A DNA stretch of 64,000 bases from Thiomicrospira sp. ALE5 (GTDB lineage Bacteria > Pseudomonadota > Gammaproteobacteria > Thiomicrospirales > Thiomicrospiraceae): NCBI RefSeq assembly GCF_900112445.1, contig NZ_FOYY01000003.1, positions 310,001 to 374,000 on the forward strand. The letters are read 5' to 3'. The translations under genes were made by a program, and so were the position numbers. This document shows positions 11,020 through 19,690 of this stretch, in pieces. The number at the start of each line of letters is the position of its first letter. The stretch's first letter is position 1. The notes beneath the pieces were generated by a model, which was not told the origin of the DNA, ran no database searches, and saw only the letters and a program-made list of their open reading frames with translations.

Positions 11020-11448
11020 ATGGAACTTGACAATACCTTCATTGAAGATTATCCCGCTTACGAGCCTGAGCCGGGTGAAGAATATATGAGCCCTCGAATG
11101 AAAGAGCATTTTAAGCAAAAGCTCTTAGCCTGGAAAAAACAATTAATGGATGAAGCAGAGTCGACCGTAAGTCACTTGCGTTCTGATTCTTCAACACCGG
11201 CTGATCCCAATGATCGAGCCACACAAGAAGAAGAGTTTGCCCTTGAACTCCGTACTCGTGATCGCGAACGCAAACTTATCGCGAAGATTGATAAGTCATT
11301 AAAAGACATAGAAACTGGTGACTACGGCTATTGCAAATTGAGTGGCGATGAAATTGGCCTGCTTCGCATGGAAGCCCGACCCACCGCTACCTTGACGGTT
11401 GAAATGAAGCGCCAACAAGAAATTCGTGAAAAACAAGGCGTTGCCTAA
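11020..11448 (+). CDS. dksA: RNA polymerase-binding transcription factor DksA, zinc-cysteine-poor variant
   Basis: Binds the RNA polymerase secondary channel and, with ppGpp, retunes stable-RNA and amino-acid promoters. The 142 residues align end to end with E. coli DksA. The coiled-coil tip ADPNDRA (residues 61-67) keeps the two functional aspartates, and EEEFALELRTRDRERKL is intact. The C-terminal globular domain is odd: of the four zinc cysteines only Cys105 remains, the others reading Ser108, Thr126 and Met129. This resembles the zinc-independent DksA2 type, yet the gene sits in the canonical position before gluQ. An AGGAG site precedes the ATG. Confidence 0.95.
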   Translation: MELDNTFIEDYPAYEPEPGEEYMSPRMKEHFKQKLLAWKKQLMDEAESTVSHLRSDSSTPADPNDRATQEEEFALELRTRDRERKLIAKIDKSLKDIETGDYGYCKLSGDEIGLLRMEARPTATLTVEMKRQQEIREKQGVA

Positions 11449-12328
11449 CACACTCTACGTTGGGCGCTTTGCGCCCTCGCCCTCCGGCCCACTCCATCTC
11501 GGCTCGTTATTAGCTGCGGTCATATCTTATTGTGATGCAAAATCCCACCAAGGCGTTTGGCGTCTGCGCATTGATGATCTAGATTCACCACGCGTTCAAA
11601 ACGAAGCGATCAATCAACAACTGCACCAACTTGAGGCGTTTGGCTTACATTGGGATGATGATATTTACTATCAATCACACCATTTGGATGACTACAATCA
11701 TGCGTTAATACAGTTGCAAAACCAACAGGCCTGCTATGTGTGTCATTGCTCGCGTCAAATGATTCGTGATCGGCAACAGGGTCAGGTTAACTATGATAAT
11801 TACTGTCGTCATCGTCACCATCCATTTGACCGTGACCAAGCTTGGCGGTTAAAACTGCCTTGCCAGCAAGCACCATGGCATGATGCTTGGTGTGGTTCGC
11901 AAGTGAGCACTAACACGAGTGAGGATCCGATTATTTGGCGACGTGACCAAATCTATGGCTATCACCTTGCCTGTGCATGGGATGAGTGGCAAATGGGTAT
12001 TACTCATATTGTAAGAGGCCAAGACCTACTGGGTGCAAGCTGGCCTCAGAGCTACCTCCGCAAAATATGGCACCCACAAGCACCCAAGCTTGTTTTCAAG
12101 CATCACCCACTGTTAATAAATGCTCAAGGCATTAAGCTGAGCAAGTCAGCTCGAAGCACAGCTGTTTGGCCAAATCAGGGCGCACTTTATCAAATAGCCA
12201 AGCTATTTGGGCTAGGTGATTTACTTAATGTTAAAATGCCAGACAATGAGATACTGAGCATTATTCAAGATAATTGGGCGCAGATTACCCCCAGCTTTGC
12301 AGACCAAAGACACTACTCTCTAGGATGA
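11426..12328 (+). CDS. gluQ: Glutamyl-Q tRNA(Asp) synthetase
   Basis: Truncated GluRS paralogue that attaches glutamate to the queuosine base of tRNA-Asp. It has the class I HIGH-like motif GPLHLGSL, a KLSKS motif, and the GluQ-RS zinc site (CYVCHCSR followed by a YDNYC segment). The length of about 300 residues is typical, as the anticodon-binding domain is missing. It overlaps the dksA 3' end by 23 bases in another frame. The start used is GTG at 11426; TTG at 11441 is an alternative and neither has a strong ribosome-binding site. dksA-gluQ coupling is common in gammaproteobacteria. Confidence 0.93.
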   Translation: MKNKALPNTLYVGRFAPSPSGPLHLGSLLAAVISYCDAKSHQGVWRLRIDDLDSPRVQNEAINQQLHQLEAFGLHWDDDIYYQSHHLDDYNHALIQLQNQQACYVCHCSRQMIRDRQQGQVNYDNYCRHRHHPFDRDQAWRLKLPCQQAPWHDAWCGSQVSTNTSEDPIIWRRDQIYGYHLACAWDEWQMGITHIVRGQDLLGASWPQSYLRKIWHPQAPKLVFKHHPLLINAQGIKLSKSARSTAVWPNQGALYQIAKLFGLGDLLNVKMPDNEILSIIQDNWAQITPSFADQRHYSLG

Positions 12329-13974
12329 AGACACTTAAAACACAAACCAACTTAATTAACTGGTTAAAAAAAGCCCAGCATTACCCGCACCCAGTTACAC
12401 AAGTTAAGCTTATTCAAACCCATATATCCTGTGTATTTTTAACGGGTGAGTATGCTTACAAACTTAAAAAAGCAGTGTGTTTTGAGTTTTTAGATTTCAG
12501 TACACCTGAACAACGCAGGCACTTTTGTGAATTAGAAATCCAACTTAATCGTCGCACAGCCAATGATCTATACCTGGATGTAGTAAATGTCTACCGTCAT
12601 AATGTCAAAGATGAATTCAGCCTTGCCTCCAGTTGTGCTGATCAAACAGATTGGCAAGTCGTTGACTACCTAGTCAAAATGCGACAATTTGATCCTAGCC
12701 AGGTATTAAGTCAACAAATTAATCAAGCGCCTTTAACACTTGACACCGTGACAGAATTATCAAAACGCATTGCCAAATTTCACCGTCAAGCGGAGGTTAT
12801 TGCCCCTCCTTCTTTCTGGGGCTCCGCTGAATGTGTGCTACAACCTATGCTCGCCAATTTTCCTAGCTTACAAAACTTATTTGAGCGCCTGACAGCTGAA
12901 CAACAGCAAAGTCCTTCCAACCTTACCCGACTAGATCTTCTTAAACAACATACTCAAACACAGCATACATTAGTCGCCCCTTTACTGGCACAGCGGCAGC
13001 AACAAGGTTTTGTTAGAGCCTGCCATGGTGACTTGCATCTAGACAATATTACGTATTATCAAGACCAGCTCGTCCTGTTTGACGGAATAGAGTTTAACGA
13101 ACAGTTTCGTTTAATTGATGTCGTTTCGGATTTAGCTTTTCTATTAACTGACCTCGATGCCAATAACGGTAAACTCAGCAGCCAACAACTGCTCAATTAC
13201 TATCTCATTGAAACAGGTGACTATGAAGGCTTAGGTATTGTTAATTTTTATCAAACTTATCGCGCTATGGTTCGCGCTAAGATCAGTGGATTACGTTACG
13301 AACAATTAATGCCAGGTTCAGCCGAAGCAACAAGCGTTTTAGACCAAACACTTGCTTACATTAATTTAGCTGAGTCCTATGCTTTCCCATCAACAAAGCC
13401 GCCTAAGATACTAATAATGCAGGGTATTTCTGGAAGCGGCAAAAGCTTTCTTGCTCAAAAACTCGCTGATCTAACAGGCGCGATCTGGATAAACTCTGAC
13501 CGCGAACGTAAACGTTGGTTTGGGATTAGGGCTACCGAACGCGTATCGGGACAAGCCCAAAGCCAGCTCTATAGTAGTGAGGCCAATCAAGCAACCTATC
13601 AGCGCCTCTATGAGGCTTGTGCAGCCGCTTTACAAGCAGGTCGCGATGTCATTGTTGATGCCACTTTTTTAGCCAAAATCAGCCGCCAACGTTTTTATTC
13701 GTTGGCAACTCGCCATCAAGCCGACTGTGCCACTCTCGTACTGATCCCCAATCCAGCGCTAGCTAAACAGCGCATCACAGAACGCCTAGCTAAGCAACAG
13801 GATCCATCTGACGCTACCATTGAGGTAATGCAACGTCAAATAGCCCATTTTGAAGCGCCAGAACCCGACGAACTCGCTTTTGTGTTTGAGGAAGTCAACC
13901 CGATGGAATCTTCAAACTGGCGGCATTTACTGAACTGGTTTAGTCGCGAGTGTCCAAGGAGTTTGTTAGAATAG
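12325..13974 (+). CDS. Two-domain protein: APH-like phosphotransferase plus P-loop kinase
   Basis: A 549-residue conserved protein of unknown substrate. The N-terminal half is an aminoglycoside-phosphotransferase-like kinase fold with the catalytic loop ACHGDLHLDNI and the metal-binding FDGIEFNE. The C-terminal part is an AAA_33/predicted-kinase domain with the Walker A motif GISGSGKS and VIVDATFL. Proteins with this fusion are widespread in proteobacteria and are not known antibiotic-resistance enzymes. The ATG at 12325 overlaps the gluQ stop by four bases (ATGA) with CTAGG ahead; the reading frame is open further upstream, but that part lies inside gluQ. Confidence 0.85.
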   Translation: MKTLKTQTNLINWLKKAQHYPHPVTQVKLIQTHISCVFLTGEYAYKLKKAVCFEFLDFSTPEQRRHFCELEIQLNRRTANDLYLDVVNVYRHNVKDEFSLASSCADQTDWQVVDYLVKMRQFDPSQVLSQQINQAPLTLDTVTELSKRIAKFHRQAEVIAPPSFWGSAECVLQPMLANFPSLQNLFERLTAEQQQSPSNLTRLDLLKQHTQTQHTLVAPLLAQRQQQGFVRACHGDLHLDNITYYQDQLVLFDGIEFNEQFRLIDVVSDLAFLLTDLDANNGKLSSQQLLNYYLIETGDYEGLGIVNFYQTYRAMVRAKISGLRYEQLMPGSAEATSVLDQTLAYINLAESYAFPSTKPPKILIMQGISGSGKSFLAQKLADLTGAIWINSDRERKRWFGIRATERVSGQAQSQLYSSEANQATYQRLYEACAAALQAGRDVIVDATFLAKISRQRFYSLATRHQADCATLVLIPNPALAKQRITERLAKQQDPSDATIEVMQRQIAHFEAPEPDELAFVFEEVNPMESSNWRHLLNWFSRECPRSLLE

Positions 13975-14002
13975 CCATTCTTTCAAATATGTGACTGCTG
14001 TA

Positions 14003-15808
14003 ATGACCTCCTCTCATGCGCCAACCATTTGCATTCAACACCGCTCTTGTGATCCCACCATCTATCAGCAAGCCATTGATGAAGGTTTAAGTTCACTAAC
14101 GGCTCGATTATTAGCACAGCGACTCGATAGCACTGACCTTGCGCAGTCTTCCTCTAAGCAGCTGCACTTTTGGGTGCAACCCCAATTAAAGCACTTACAG
14201 CATCCTCGTGACCTAAAAAACATTGATCAAGCCGCTGAGCTGATTGCTCGTGCAGTTCAATCCGATGGCTTAATTGTTCTCGCTACTGATTATGATACTG
14301 ACGGAGTCACCTCGGCTTGGGTGGGTTACCAAAGTTTAACGCAGTATTTTGGCGTTAAGCCAGAACGTGTGGTCTGTATTATTTCAGAGCGTGCAGACGG
14401 TTACGGACTCACGCAAGAGTTATGTGAACGTATTAGCGCACTCAAGCAACCTATTGATTTAGTCATATCAGCGGACCAAGGCTCGAGTGATGAAGCCCAG
14501 ATTGCTTATTTGGCGGCACGTGGTATTGCTGTATGTGTAACAGATCATCATCAAATTCCGGTGGCCGGCCCACCAGTCAGTGCAGCAAGTATTGTTAACC
14601 CACAACTTGAGGGTTGTGAATATGACAAACATATCTGTGGTTGCTTCGTGTTGTTTTTGGTAATGTCAAAAGTACGCCAGACCTTGATTGATCAAGGCGT
14701 GCTTAATAGTGACGCTGCTAATCTACGCGCACTACTCCACCAAGTTGCGTTAGGAACGATTGCAGATAGTGTAAGCTTAAAAAGTTTAAACAATCGTGCC
14801 GTCGTAAAAGCAGGCCTGCTGCAAATGAATCAGTTCAACCATCCAATTTGGCAGGCTGTGCAGCAAGCGCATCCCCAAAAACCCAGTCAGTTAACTGCAG
14901 AGTTTATTGCCTTCCAAATCGCCTCACGCATAAACGCAGCATCACGCGTGAATGATGTACAAAACGCGTTTCGATTTATCAATGCCCAGAATCTTGCCGA
15001 GGCTTTGGATGCGTATACTCAATTAGATCGTGATAATGCACTGCGACAACAGCAACAACAACAGATGATGGCTGAAGCGATTCAACAAGCACAAGATCAA
15101 CTCATTGAAAACCCATTTTGCATTGTCATTGCGCTCGCTGGCAATCCGGGGATTCAAGGAATCATTGCGGCGCGAATTGGCGAACGTTACGGATTGCCTT
15201 GTATTGCGCTTACGCAACTGAGTGAGGATGAGTACGCAGGCAGTGGACGGGCTATTGTCGAAGACGTAAATTTAATCAGCGCATTCAATAGCATGGCTGA
15301 GCAGCACCCTTGCTTATTTAATACGAAGGGAGGACACAAAGCGGCCGTGGGCTGCCAAATTCCTGCCTCACACCTTGAGCTATTTCGACGTGAAATCAAT
15401 TTACAGATTGCAAAACAGCTAGGTAACGAACGCCCTAAACTCACGCTTTATAGTGATGGCGAGTTAACATCAGAGCAGCTGCATTTAACAACGTTTGACG
15501 ATATCGATGCTCTAGAACCCTATGGGCGTGACTGGCCCAGCCCGCGGTTTGATGGGGTGTTTGAAGTCGTCTCATGGCGTTGTGTCGGTAAGGCGTCACA
15601 ACATCTTAGTTTAAAGCTGCGCTTAGATGACAATACCAATCAAATTAATGCGATATTTTTTAACCCGTCGGAACAAATATTAACGCAGTTTTTAACACTT
15701 AAGGAAACGGAGCAACCCAAGATTCATTGTCTCTATCAATTACAGCGTAATGAGTTTATGGGACGTACTCAATTACAACTTCGGCTGGATTTCCTGCGCT
15801 TGATCTAA
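14003..15808 (+). CDS. recJ: Single-stranded-DNA-specific exonuclease RecJ
   Basis: 5'-3' ssDNA exonuclease used in recombination and mismatch repair. It belongs to the DHH phosphoesterase family: motif I reads TDYDTDG, motif III reads VTDHHQIP, and the DHHA1 part contains GNPGIQGIIAARI and a glycine-rich GGHKAAVGCQIP. About 601 residues, slightly longer than E. coli RecJ. I prefer the ATG at 14003; a GTG at 13991 is in frame and neither has a clear ribosome-binding site. It lies 28 bases after the kinase fusion gene and probably ends the dksA transcript. A CAGGCCTG lies at 14811. Confidence 0.95.
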   Translation: MTSSHAPTICIQHRSCDPTIYQQAIDEGLSSLTARLLAQRLDSTDLAQSSSKQLHFWVQPQLKHLQHPRDLKNIDQAAELIARAVQSDGLIVLATDYDTDGVTSAWVGYQSLTQYFGVKPERVVCIISERADGYGLTQELCERISALKQPIDLVISADQGSSDEAQIAYLAARGIAVCVTDHHQIPVAGPPVSAASIVNPQLEGCEYDKHICGCFVLFLVMSKVRQTLIDQGVLNSDAANLRALLHQVALGTIADSVSLKSLNNRAVVKAGLLQMNQFNHPIWQAVQQAHPQKPSQLTAEFIAFQIASRINAASRVNDVQNAFRFINAQNLAEALDAYTQLDRDNALRQQQQQQMMAEAIQQAQDQLIENPFCIVIALAGNPGIQGIIAARIGERYGLPCIALTQLSEDEYAGSGRAIVEDVNLISAFNSMAEQHPCLFNTKGGHKAAVGCQIPASHLELFRREINLQIAKQLGNERPKLTLYSDGELTSEQLHLTTFDDIDALEPYGRDWPSPRFDGVFEVVSWRCVGKASQHLSLKLRLDDNTNQINAIFFNPSEQILTQFLTLKETEQPKIHCLYQLQRNEFMGRTQLQLRLDFLRLI

Positions 15809-15823
15809 TACAAGCGCAGGAAA
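15790..15823. terminator. 13-bp perfect hairpin at the recJ stop, between recJ and thrC
   Basis: TTTCCTGCGCTTG (15790-15802) pairs perfectly with CAAGCGCAGGAAA (15811-15823) around an 8-base loop that includes part of the recJ stop codon. The 3' end of recJ forms one arm. No T tract follows on either strand, so this is either a non-classical bidirectional terminator or a 3'-end stabiliser for two convergent transcripts. Confidence 0.6.
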
Positions 15824-15846
15824 ATAACAGTCGTTATGGTTGGGGG

Positions 15847-17325
15847 TTATCCTTCAAAAAAGCCAAGTATTTCGGCTTCGATCTCAGTTTTATCAATAAC
15901 CTTGTCTTGTACAGCAGGCAGGTTAAATAAAGCCTCAATTTGAGCTGGAATAGACGCCTTCCCTGTTGCAGCTATTTTTTGCAAAGCTGTTTCATCATTC
16001 ACCTGCTCATCACCGAAAATACTTGCTACGATCGATGGTGAGAACTTAGTCCATTCCGCAGTCGAGTAAATAATCGACTTAATCGCCGGGTTATCCACTT
16101 GGGTAGCATCGACTTTAAAACTGGTCGCCGTATGGGGGTCCATCAAATAACCCTGCTCAAAGTGCTGTTTAATATAGTGCGCACCTTCTTCATCCGTACA
16201 GTAATCCGCTGCAAAAATCGCTTGTACTTTAGCCAGTTCAGCCGATGAAAGTTGATAATACTTGTCTTTATCCAAAGCTAACATCAACTCGCGGGTGCGC
16301 TCGGCCCCCAACAGATCAAACAAAATACGTTCTATATTCGATGACTTTAGAATATCCATAGCCGGTGACTTGGTCGGTTGAACCTGAGCCCCACGCAAAT
16401 CATATACCCCGTCATTAATAAACTGAGTTAAGACATTATTATCATTCGACGCAATTAAGATTTTGGCAACAGGTAAACCCATCTTATAGGCATAATACCC
16501 TCCTAATGCATTACCAAAATTACCACTAGGTACATTTAAATAAACTTGATCGCCAAGGGTAATTTCGCCCATCCGAACCAGTTCAAGATAACTATGTATA
16601 TGGTAAAGCGTTTGGAAAATAATGCGCCCAAAATTGACCGAGTTAGCGGCCGATACCGAGATCCCTTTTTGCTGTAAAGTCGCTTTAAACTCATCCGAAG
16701 TTAGCAGGGTTTTTAATGCTGACTGTGCATCATCAAAATCACCCTTAATCCCAATGACTTTGAGGTTTTTACCCGCTTCAGTGACCATTTGCAAACGCTG
16801 TACATCCGAAGTGCCACCTTCAGGATACATACAAACCACCTGAACATTCGGTTTATCGCGAAAGGTGTCTAACGCAGCAGGCCCGGTATCACCACTGGTT
16901 GCTGCCAGGATCAAAAACTGTTCTTGACGCGCTTGTGCAACTGCAGACAACAAGGTGCCAAAGGGTTGCAACGCCATGTCTTTAAACGCACGCGTGGGGC
17001 CATGAAAAAGCTCGCTTACAAAAATACGATCGGTGACCTTGACAACTGGTACTGGATGCTTAGGATCATCAAACTGATCATATAAGGCCAAAGCACGGTC
17101 AATCACCTGTTCAGGGATATCGACTTCAAACTTCATCAGTACCGCTTTTGCAAGGGTTTTATAGTCCGATTCAAGGTGGTCTTTAAGGAAGGCTTGGTCT
17201 AAGCTAGGCAAAGATTCAGGTGAATATAAGCCACCGTAAGATGACATCGGACTTAGGATTGCTTGCGAAAAACTAAATTTTGTCGGGAAGTGCCCGTCAT
17301 TGCCGCGTGTTTCAATAAAATTCAT
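15847..17325 (-). CDS. thrC: Threonine synthase
   Basis: PLP enzyme converting O-phosphohomoserine to threonine. The 492-residue length fits the longer proteobacterial/fungal-type ThrC. The N-terminal segment with GGLYSPE, the PLP lysine in PTRAFKDMALQ, the ATSGDTGPAA loop and the phosphate-binding PSGNFGNALGGYYA are all present. It is the last gene of alaC-hom-rpfE-like-thrC, seven bases after the gene before it. Its substrate requires a homoserine kinase, which is not in this operon. It ends facing recJ across a 38-base gap carrying a strong hairpin. Confidence 0.96.
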   Translation of the reverse strand: MNFIETRGNDGHFPTKFSFSQAILSPMSSYGGLYSPESLPSLDQAFLKDHLESDYKTLAKAVLMKFEVDIPEQVIDRALALYDQFDDPKHPVPVVKVTDRIFVSELFHGPTRAFKDMALQPFGTLLSAVAQARQEQFLILAATSGDTGPAALDTFRDKPNVQVVCMYPEGGTSDVQRLQMVTEAGKNLKVIGIKGDFDDAQSALKTLLTSDEFKATLQQKGISVSAANSVNFGRIIFQTLYHIHSYLELVRMGEITLGDQVYLNVPSGNFGNALGGYYAYKMGLPVAKILIASNDNNVLTQFINDGVYDLRGAQVQPTKSPAMDILKSSNIERILFDLLGAERTRELMLALDKDKYYQLSSAELAKVQAIFAADYCTDEEGAHYIKQHFEQGYLMDPHTATSFKVDATQVDNPAIKSIIYSTAEWTKFSPSIVASIFGDEQVNDETALQKIAATGKASIPAQIEALFNLPAVQDKVIDKTEIEAEILGFFEG

Positions 17326-17332
17326 TATTAAC

Positions 17333-18358
17333 CTACTCTTTAATCATCTTAAATGGGATGTTTCGGCGCCAAAAACGTTTTAAATAACGAGGCTCTAACA
17401 ACCACCCCATACTATAGTCAAAATCTATATAAACTGAGTGTAATTCACCATTAACCAGGCCTGCTGCAATAGGACTTAACCAACTTTGCTCCAACCAGAT
17501 CAAATAATCCTCGGCACTCGTCAGTTCTGGCGGCGACACTTGAAGCAAATGATGACGACCTTTTGAAAAATCAACGTGCTGATGCCACTGAGTGTACTGA
17601 CAAACAGGATCAACTTGCGTTGCTTGGATCAGTTTTGATAGACCGGTAAAATACGAATGATCTGACCAAATTTGCGCATCGTTGCGCAAAACAATATTGT
17701 CTAGATCGAGTTTACCCTCCCCCCAGATCCAAACACTGTTTATTTCTAGCTGTCCTTGCTCACGGCGACGCTCGTTAACGGGATGCGTATGAAATAACAT
17801 TTGGGCTTCATTCATAAGTCGACGCCAATAGCTGGCACTTGCCCCAGTTGGATAACGCCCTTGGATTGAAGCATACTTGAGACTATCTAATATATCGCTT
17901 TTGAAGTCTATCACTTGCGGCAAACGTAAAAACCAAGCCTGACCTGTGCCTTCAAGCTGTAAGCCTTCTGCCTCAAAATGTCGATTAAATGCAAATTTTA
18001 ATGATTTAGCTTCATCAACCGTGACAGCAAGTTCATTTTCAGGAATAAGTACCAGCGTATCGCGGTCAGGACGCAAATGAACAGGCGAGACTTTCAACCA
18101 AAAATCCTGCTCATTAAACCCTAGCACCTGATAACTGGCTTCTGTTGCTGCAATGGCAGGCATAGCCTTTTGATGCATGAGATAAGCGGCTTTTGCATAG
18201 AAGTGCTTAGGCTGTTGTGGAATTAAATCGCCTCTACTTAGAAGCTTATGCCAAGCAGCCAACTGTTTTTTTTCCAATCCTTTTGATGCATGAGCAACCT
18301 CTTGCACGCCTAGCGCTGGAGATACCCAAAGTGTTAAGGCTTGAGACTCTTGAGTCAT
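17333..18358 (-). CDS. RpfE-type conserved protein (COG4255-like), function unknown
   Basis: A 341-residue protein that I recognise as the RpfE-type family, often labelled 'phosphoglycerate mutase' or 'regulatory protein' without firm evidence. Family hallmarks: FWLKVSPVHLRPDRD near residue 90, FLRLPQVIDFKS, LMNEAQMLFHTHPVNERR, and NSVWIWGEGKLD near residue 210. No signal peptide or membrane helix. It lies between hom and thrC with gaps of 3 and 7 bases, so it is co-expressed with threonine biosynthesis. In Xanthomonas the relative lies near recJ, which is also close by here. A CAGGCCTG lies at 17456. Confidence 0.8.
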   Translation of the reverse strand: MTQESQALTLWVSPALGVQEVAHASKGLEKKQLAAWHKLLSRGDLIPQQPKHFYAKAAYLMHQKAMPAIAATEASYQVLGFNEQDFWLKVSPVHLRPDRDTLVLIPENELAVTVDEAKSLKFAFNRHFEAEGLQLEGTGQAWFLRLPQVIDFKSDILDSLKYASIQGRYPTGASASYWRRLMNEAQMLFHTHPVNERRREQGQLEINSVWIWGEGKLDLDNIVLRNDAQIWSDHSYFTGLSKLIQATQVDPVCQYTQWHQHVDFSKGRHHLLQVSPPELTSAEDYLIWLEQSWLSPIAAGLVNGELHSVYIDFDYSMGWLLEPRYLKRFWRRNIPFKMIKE

Positions 18359-18361
18359 GAG

Positions 18362-19690
18362 TTAAAAATCACTCATACGGATTTTATTAATTTTACCTAA
18401 CACACCTTCAAGCCCTTCTAATCTGGCCAGTGCCTGATTAAAGGTCGCCTCACAAACCTTGTTGGTTGTGAAGGCCAATAAGGCTTGATTAGCCTGATCA
18501 TCATGACTTATTGGTTCTTGATTCAAATGCTCAATACTAATCGCAAAATCAGCTAAAGTTTGAGAAATAGCGGCCAACATACCCGGGTGGTCTTCAACTA
18601 AACAACGCACATAAAACCCGGTATGAATAGCATCTATATTCAGTATGTTAGCCGATGTTTTTAAATCAGCTGTGTAACGACCTAAAGGAGGAACGCAGTG
18701 GCAATGCCCGGCTTTCCAAACCCGGCCAAGGTCATAGAGATCGGCCATGACAGCTGATGCAGTTGCAGCGCCTCCAGCACCTGGACCATAGAGCATCGTG
18801 GCACCGACCTGATCACCATGAACCAATACGGCATTCATCACATCATTTACATCTGCCAATAAAACACTTTTAGGTACCAGGGCAGGATGCACGCGTAATG
18901 AATAACCAGCGTCTTCTTTAACCGCAATCCCCAAATGCTTAATTTCAAAACCAAAAGCCTGCGCGAAACGCACATCATCTGCAGACACTTGACTAATCCC
19001 TTCGGTATAGACACGTGAGAAAGCCAGTTCAATGCCAAAAGCTAGAGATGCCAAAATAGCAAGTTTATGCGCAGCGTCAATCCCCTCTACATCATAAGTA
19101 GGATCGGCTTCGGCGTAACCCAACTCCTGTGCTTTTGCCAATACAACATCAAACTGCGCACCGGGTTTTTTCATTTCAGTAAGAATATAGTTCCCAGTTC
19201 CATTGATAATACCTGCAAGCCAATTAATATCATTAGCTATTAGCCCTTCACGCAAGGCTTTTATAATTGGAATACCACCGGCAACGGCTGCCTCAAAATA
19301 AATCTGCACACCGTATTGCTCAGCAAGCGCAAATAATTCATTGCCATAGAGTGCTAAGAGCGCCTTATTGGCCGTCACGATATGTTTACCATTTCGAATT
19401 GCCTGTTCAACCAAGTCACGAGCCAGCGTTGTGCCGCCCATTAACTCGACCAAAACATCAATATCTGGATCTTGAACAAGCTCAAATGGATCATCCGTTA
19501 TGGCTATATCACCGGTTGCGACACTACGAGGCCTCGAAAGATCACGGACGGCAATTTTTTTAATTTCAAACGTTTGATTGATCTTAGAACGGCTCGCTTT
19601 TGCCTGTTTCTCCAAAATAGAAACTAAGCTGCTCGCAACCGTACCAAGACCGACCACTCCTAATCTAATCGGTTGCACATTAAACTCCAT
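18362..19690 (-). CDS. hom: Homoserine dehydrogenase
   Basis: NAD(P)H-dependent reduction of aspartate semialdehyde to homoserine, the branch point to threonine and methionine. The 442 residues show an N-terminal Rossmann motif GVVGLGTVA, the [14 protein letters not shown] segment, the catalytic region with [11 protein letters not shown] and [18 protein letters not shown], and a C-terminal ACT domain from about residue 360 ([16 protein letters not shown]) for threonine feedback. It is a monofunctional enzyme without an aspartokinase domain. The start overlaps the end of alaC by 11 bases; a GTG at 19678 with GGAG ahead is an alternative start. Confidence 0.96.
   Translation of the reverse strand: MEFNVQPIRLGVVGLGTVASSLVSILEKQAKASRSKINQTFEIKKIAVRDLSRPRSVATGDIAITDDPFELVQDPDIDVLVELMGGTTLARDLVEQAIRNGKHIVTANKALLALYGNELFALAEQYGVQIYFEAAVAGGIPIIKALREGLIANDINWLAGIINGTGNYILTEMKKPGAQFDVVLAKAQELGYAEADPTYDVEGIDAAHKLAILASLAFGIELAFSRVYTEGISQVSADDVRFAQAFGFEIKHLGIAVKEDAGYSLRVHPALVPKSVLLADVNDVMNAVLVHGDQVGATMLYGPGAGGAATASAVMADLYDLGRVWKAGHCHCVPPLGRYTADLKTSANILNIDAIHTGFYVRCLVEDHPGMLAAISQTLADFAISIEHLNQEPISHDDQANQALLAFTTNKVCEATFNQALARLEGLEGVLGKINKIRMSDF

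Noticed and set aside
4301..12100. CAAGCTTG as a second over-represented palindrome
   Set aside because: I see only a handful of copies and most encode Gln-Ala-Trp or nearby; the excess is too small to claim without counting.
12325..13974. APH-like domain as aminoglycoside resistance
   Set aside because: The domain belongs to a chromosomal fusion family of unknown substrate in a housekeeping operon with no mobile DNA.
17333..18358. RpfE-type gene as a DSF quorum-sensing regulator
   Set aside because: No rpfF, rpfC or rpfG is present, and the context is threonine synthesis.
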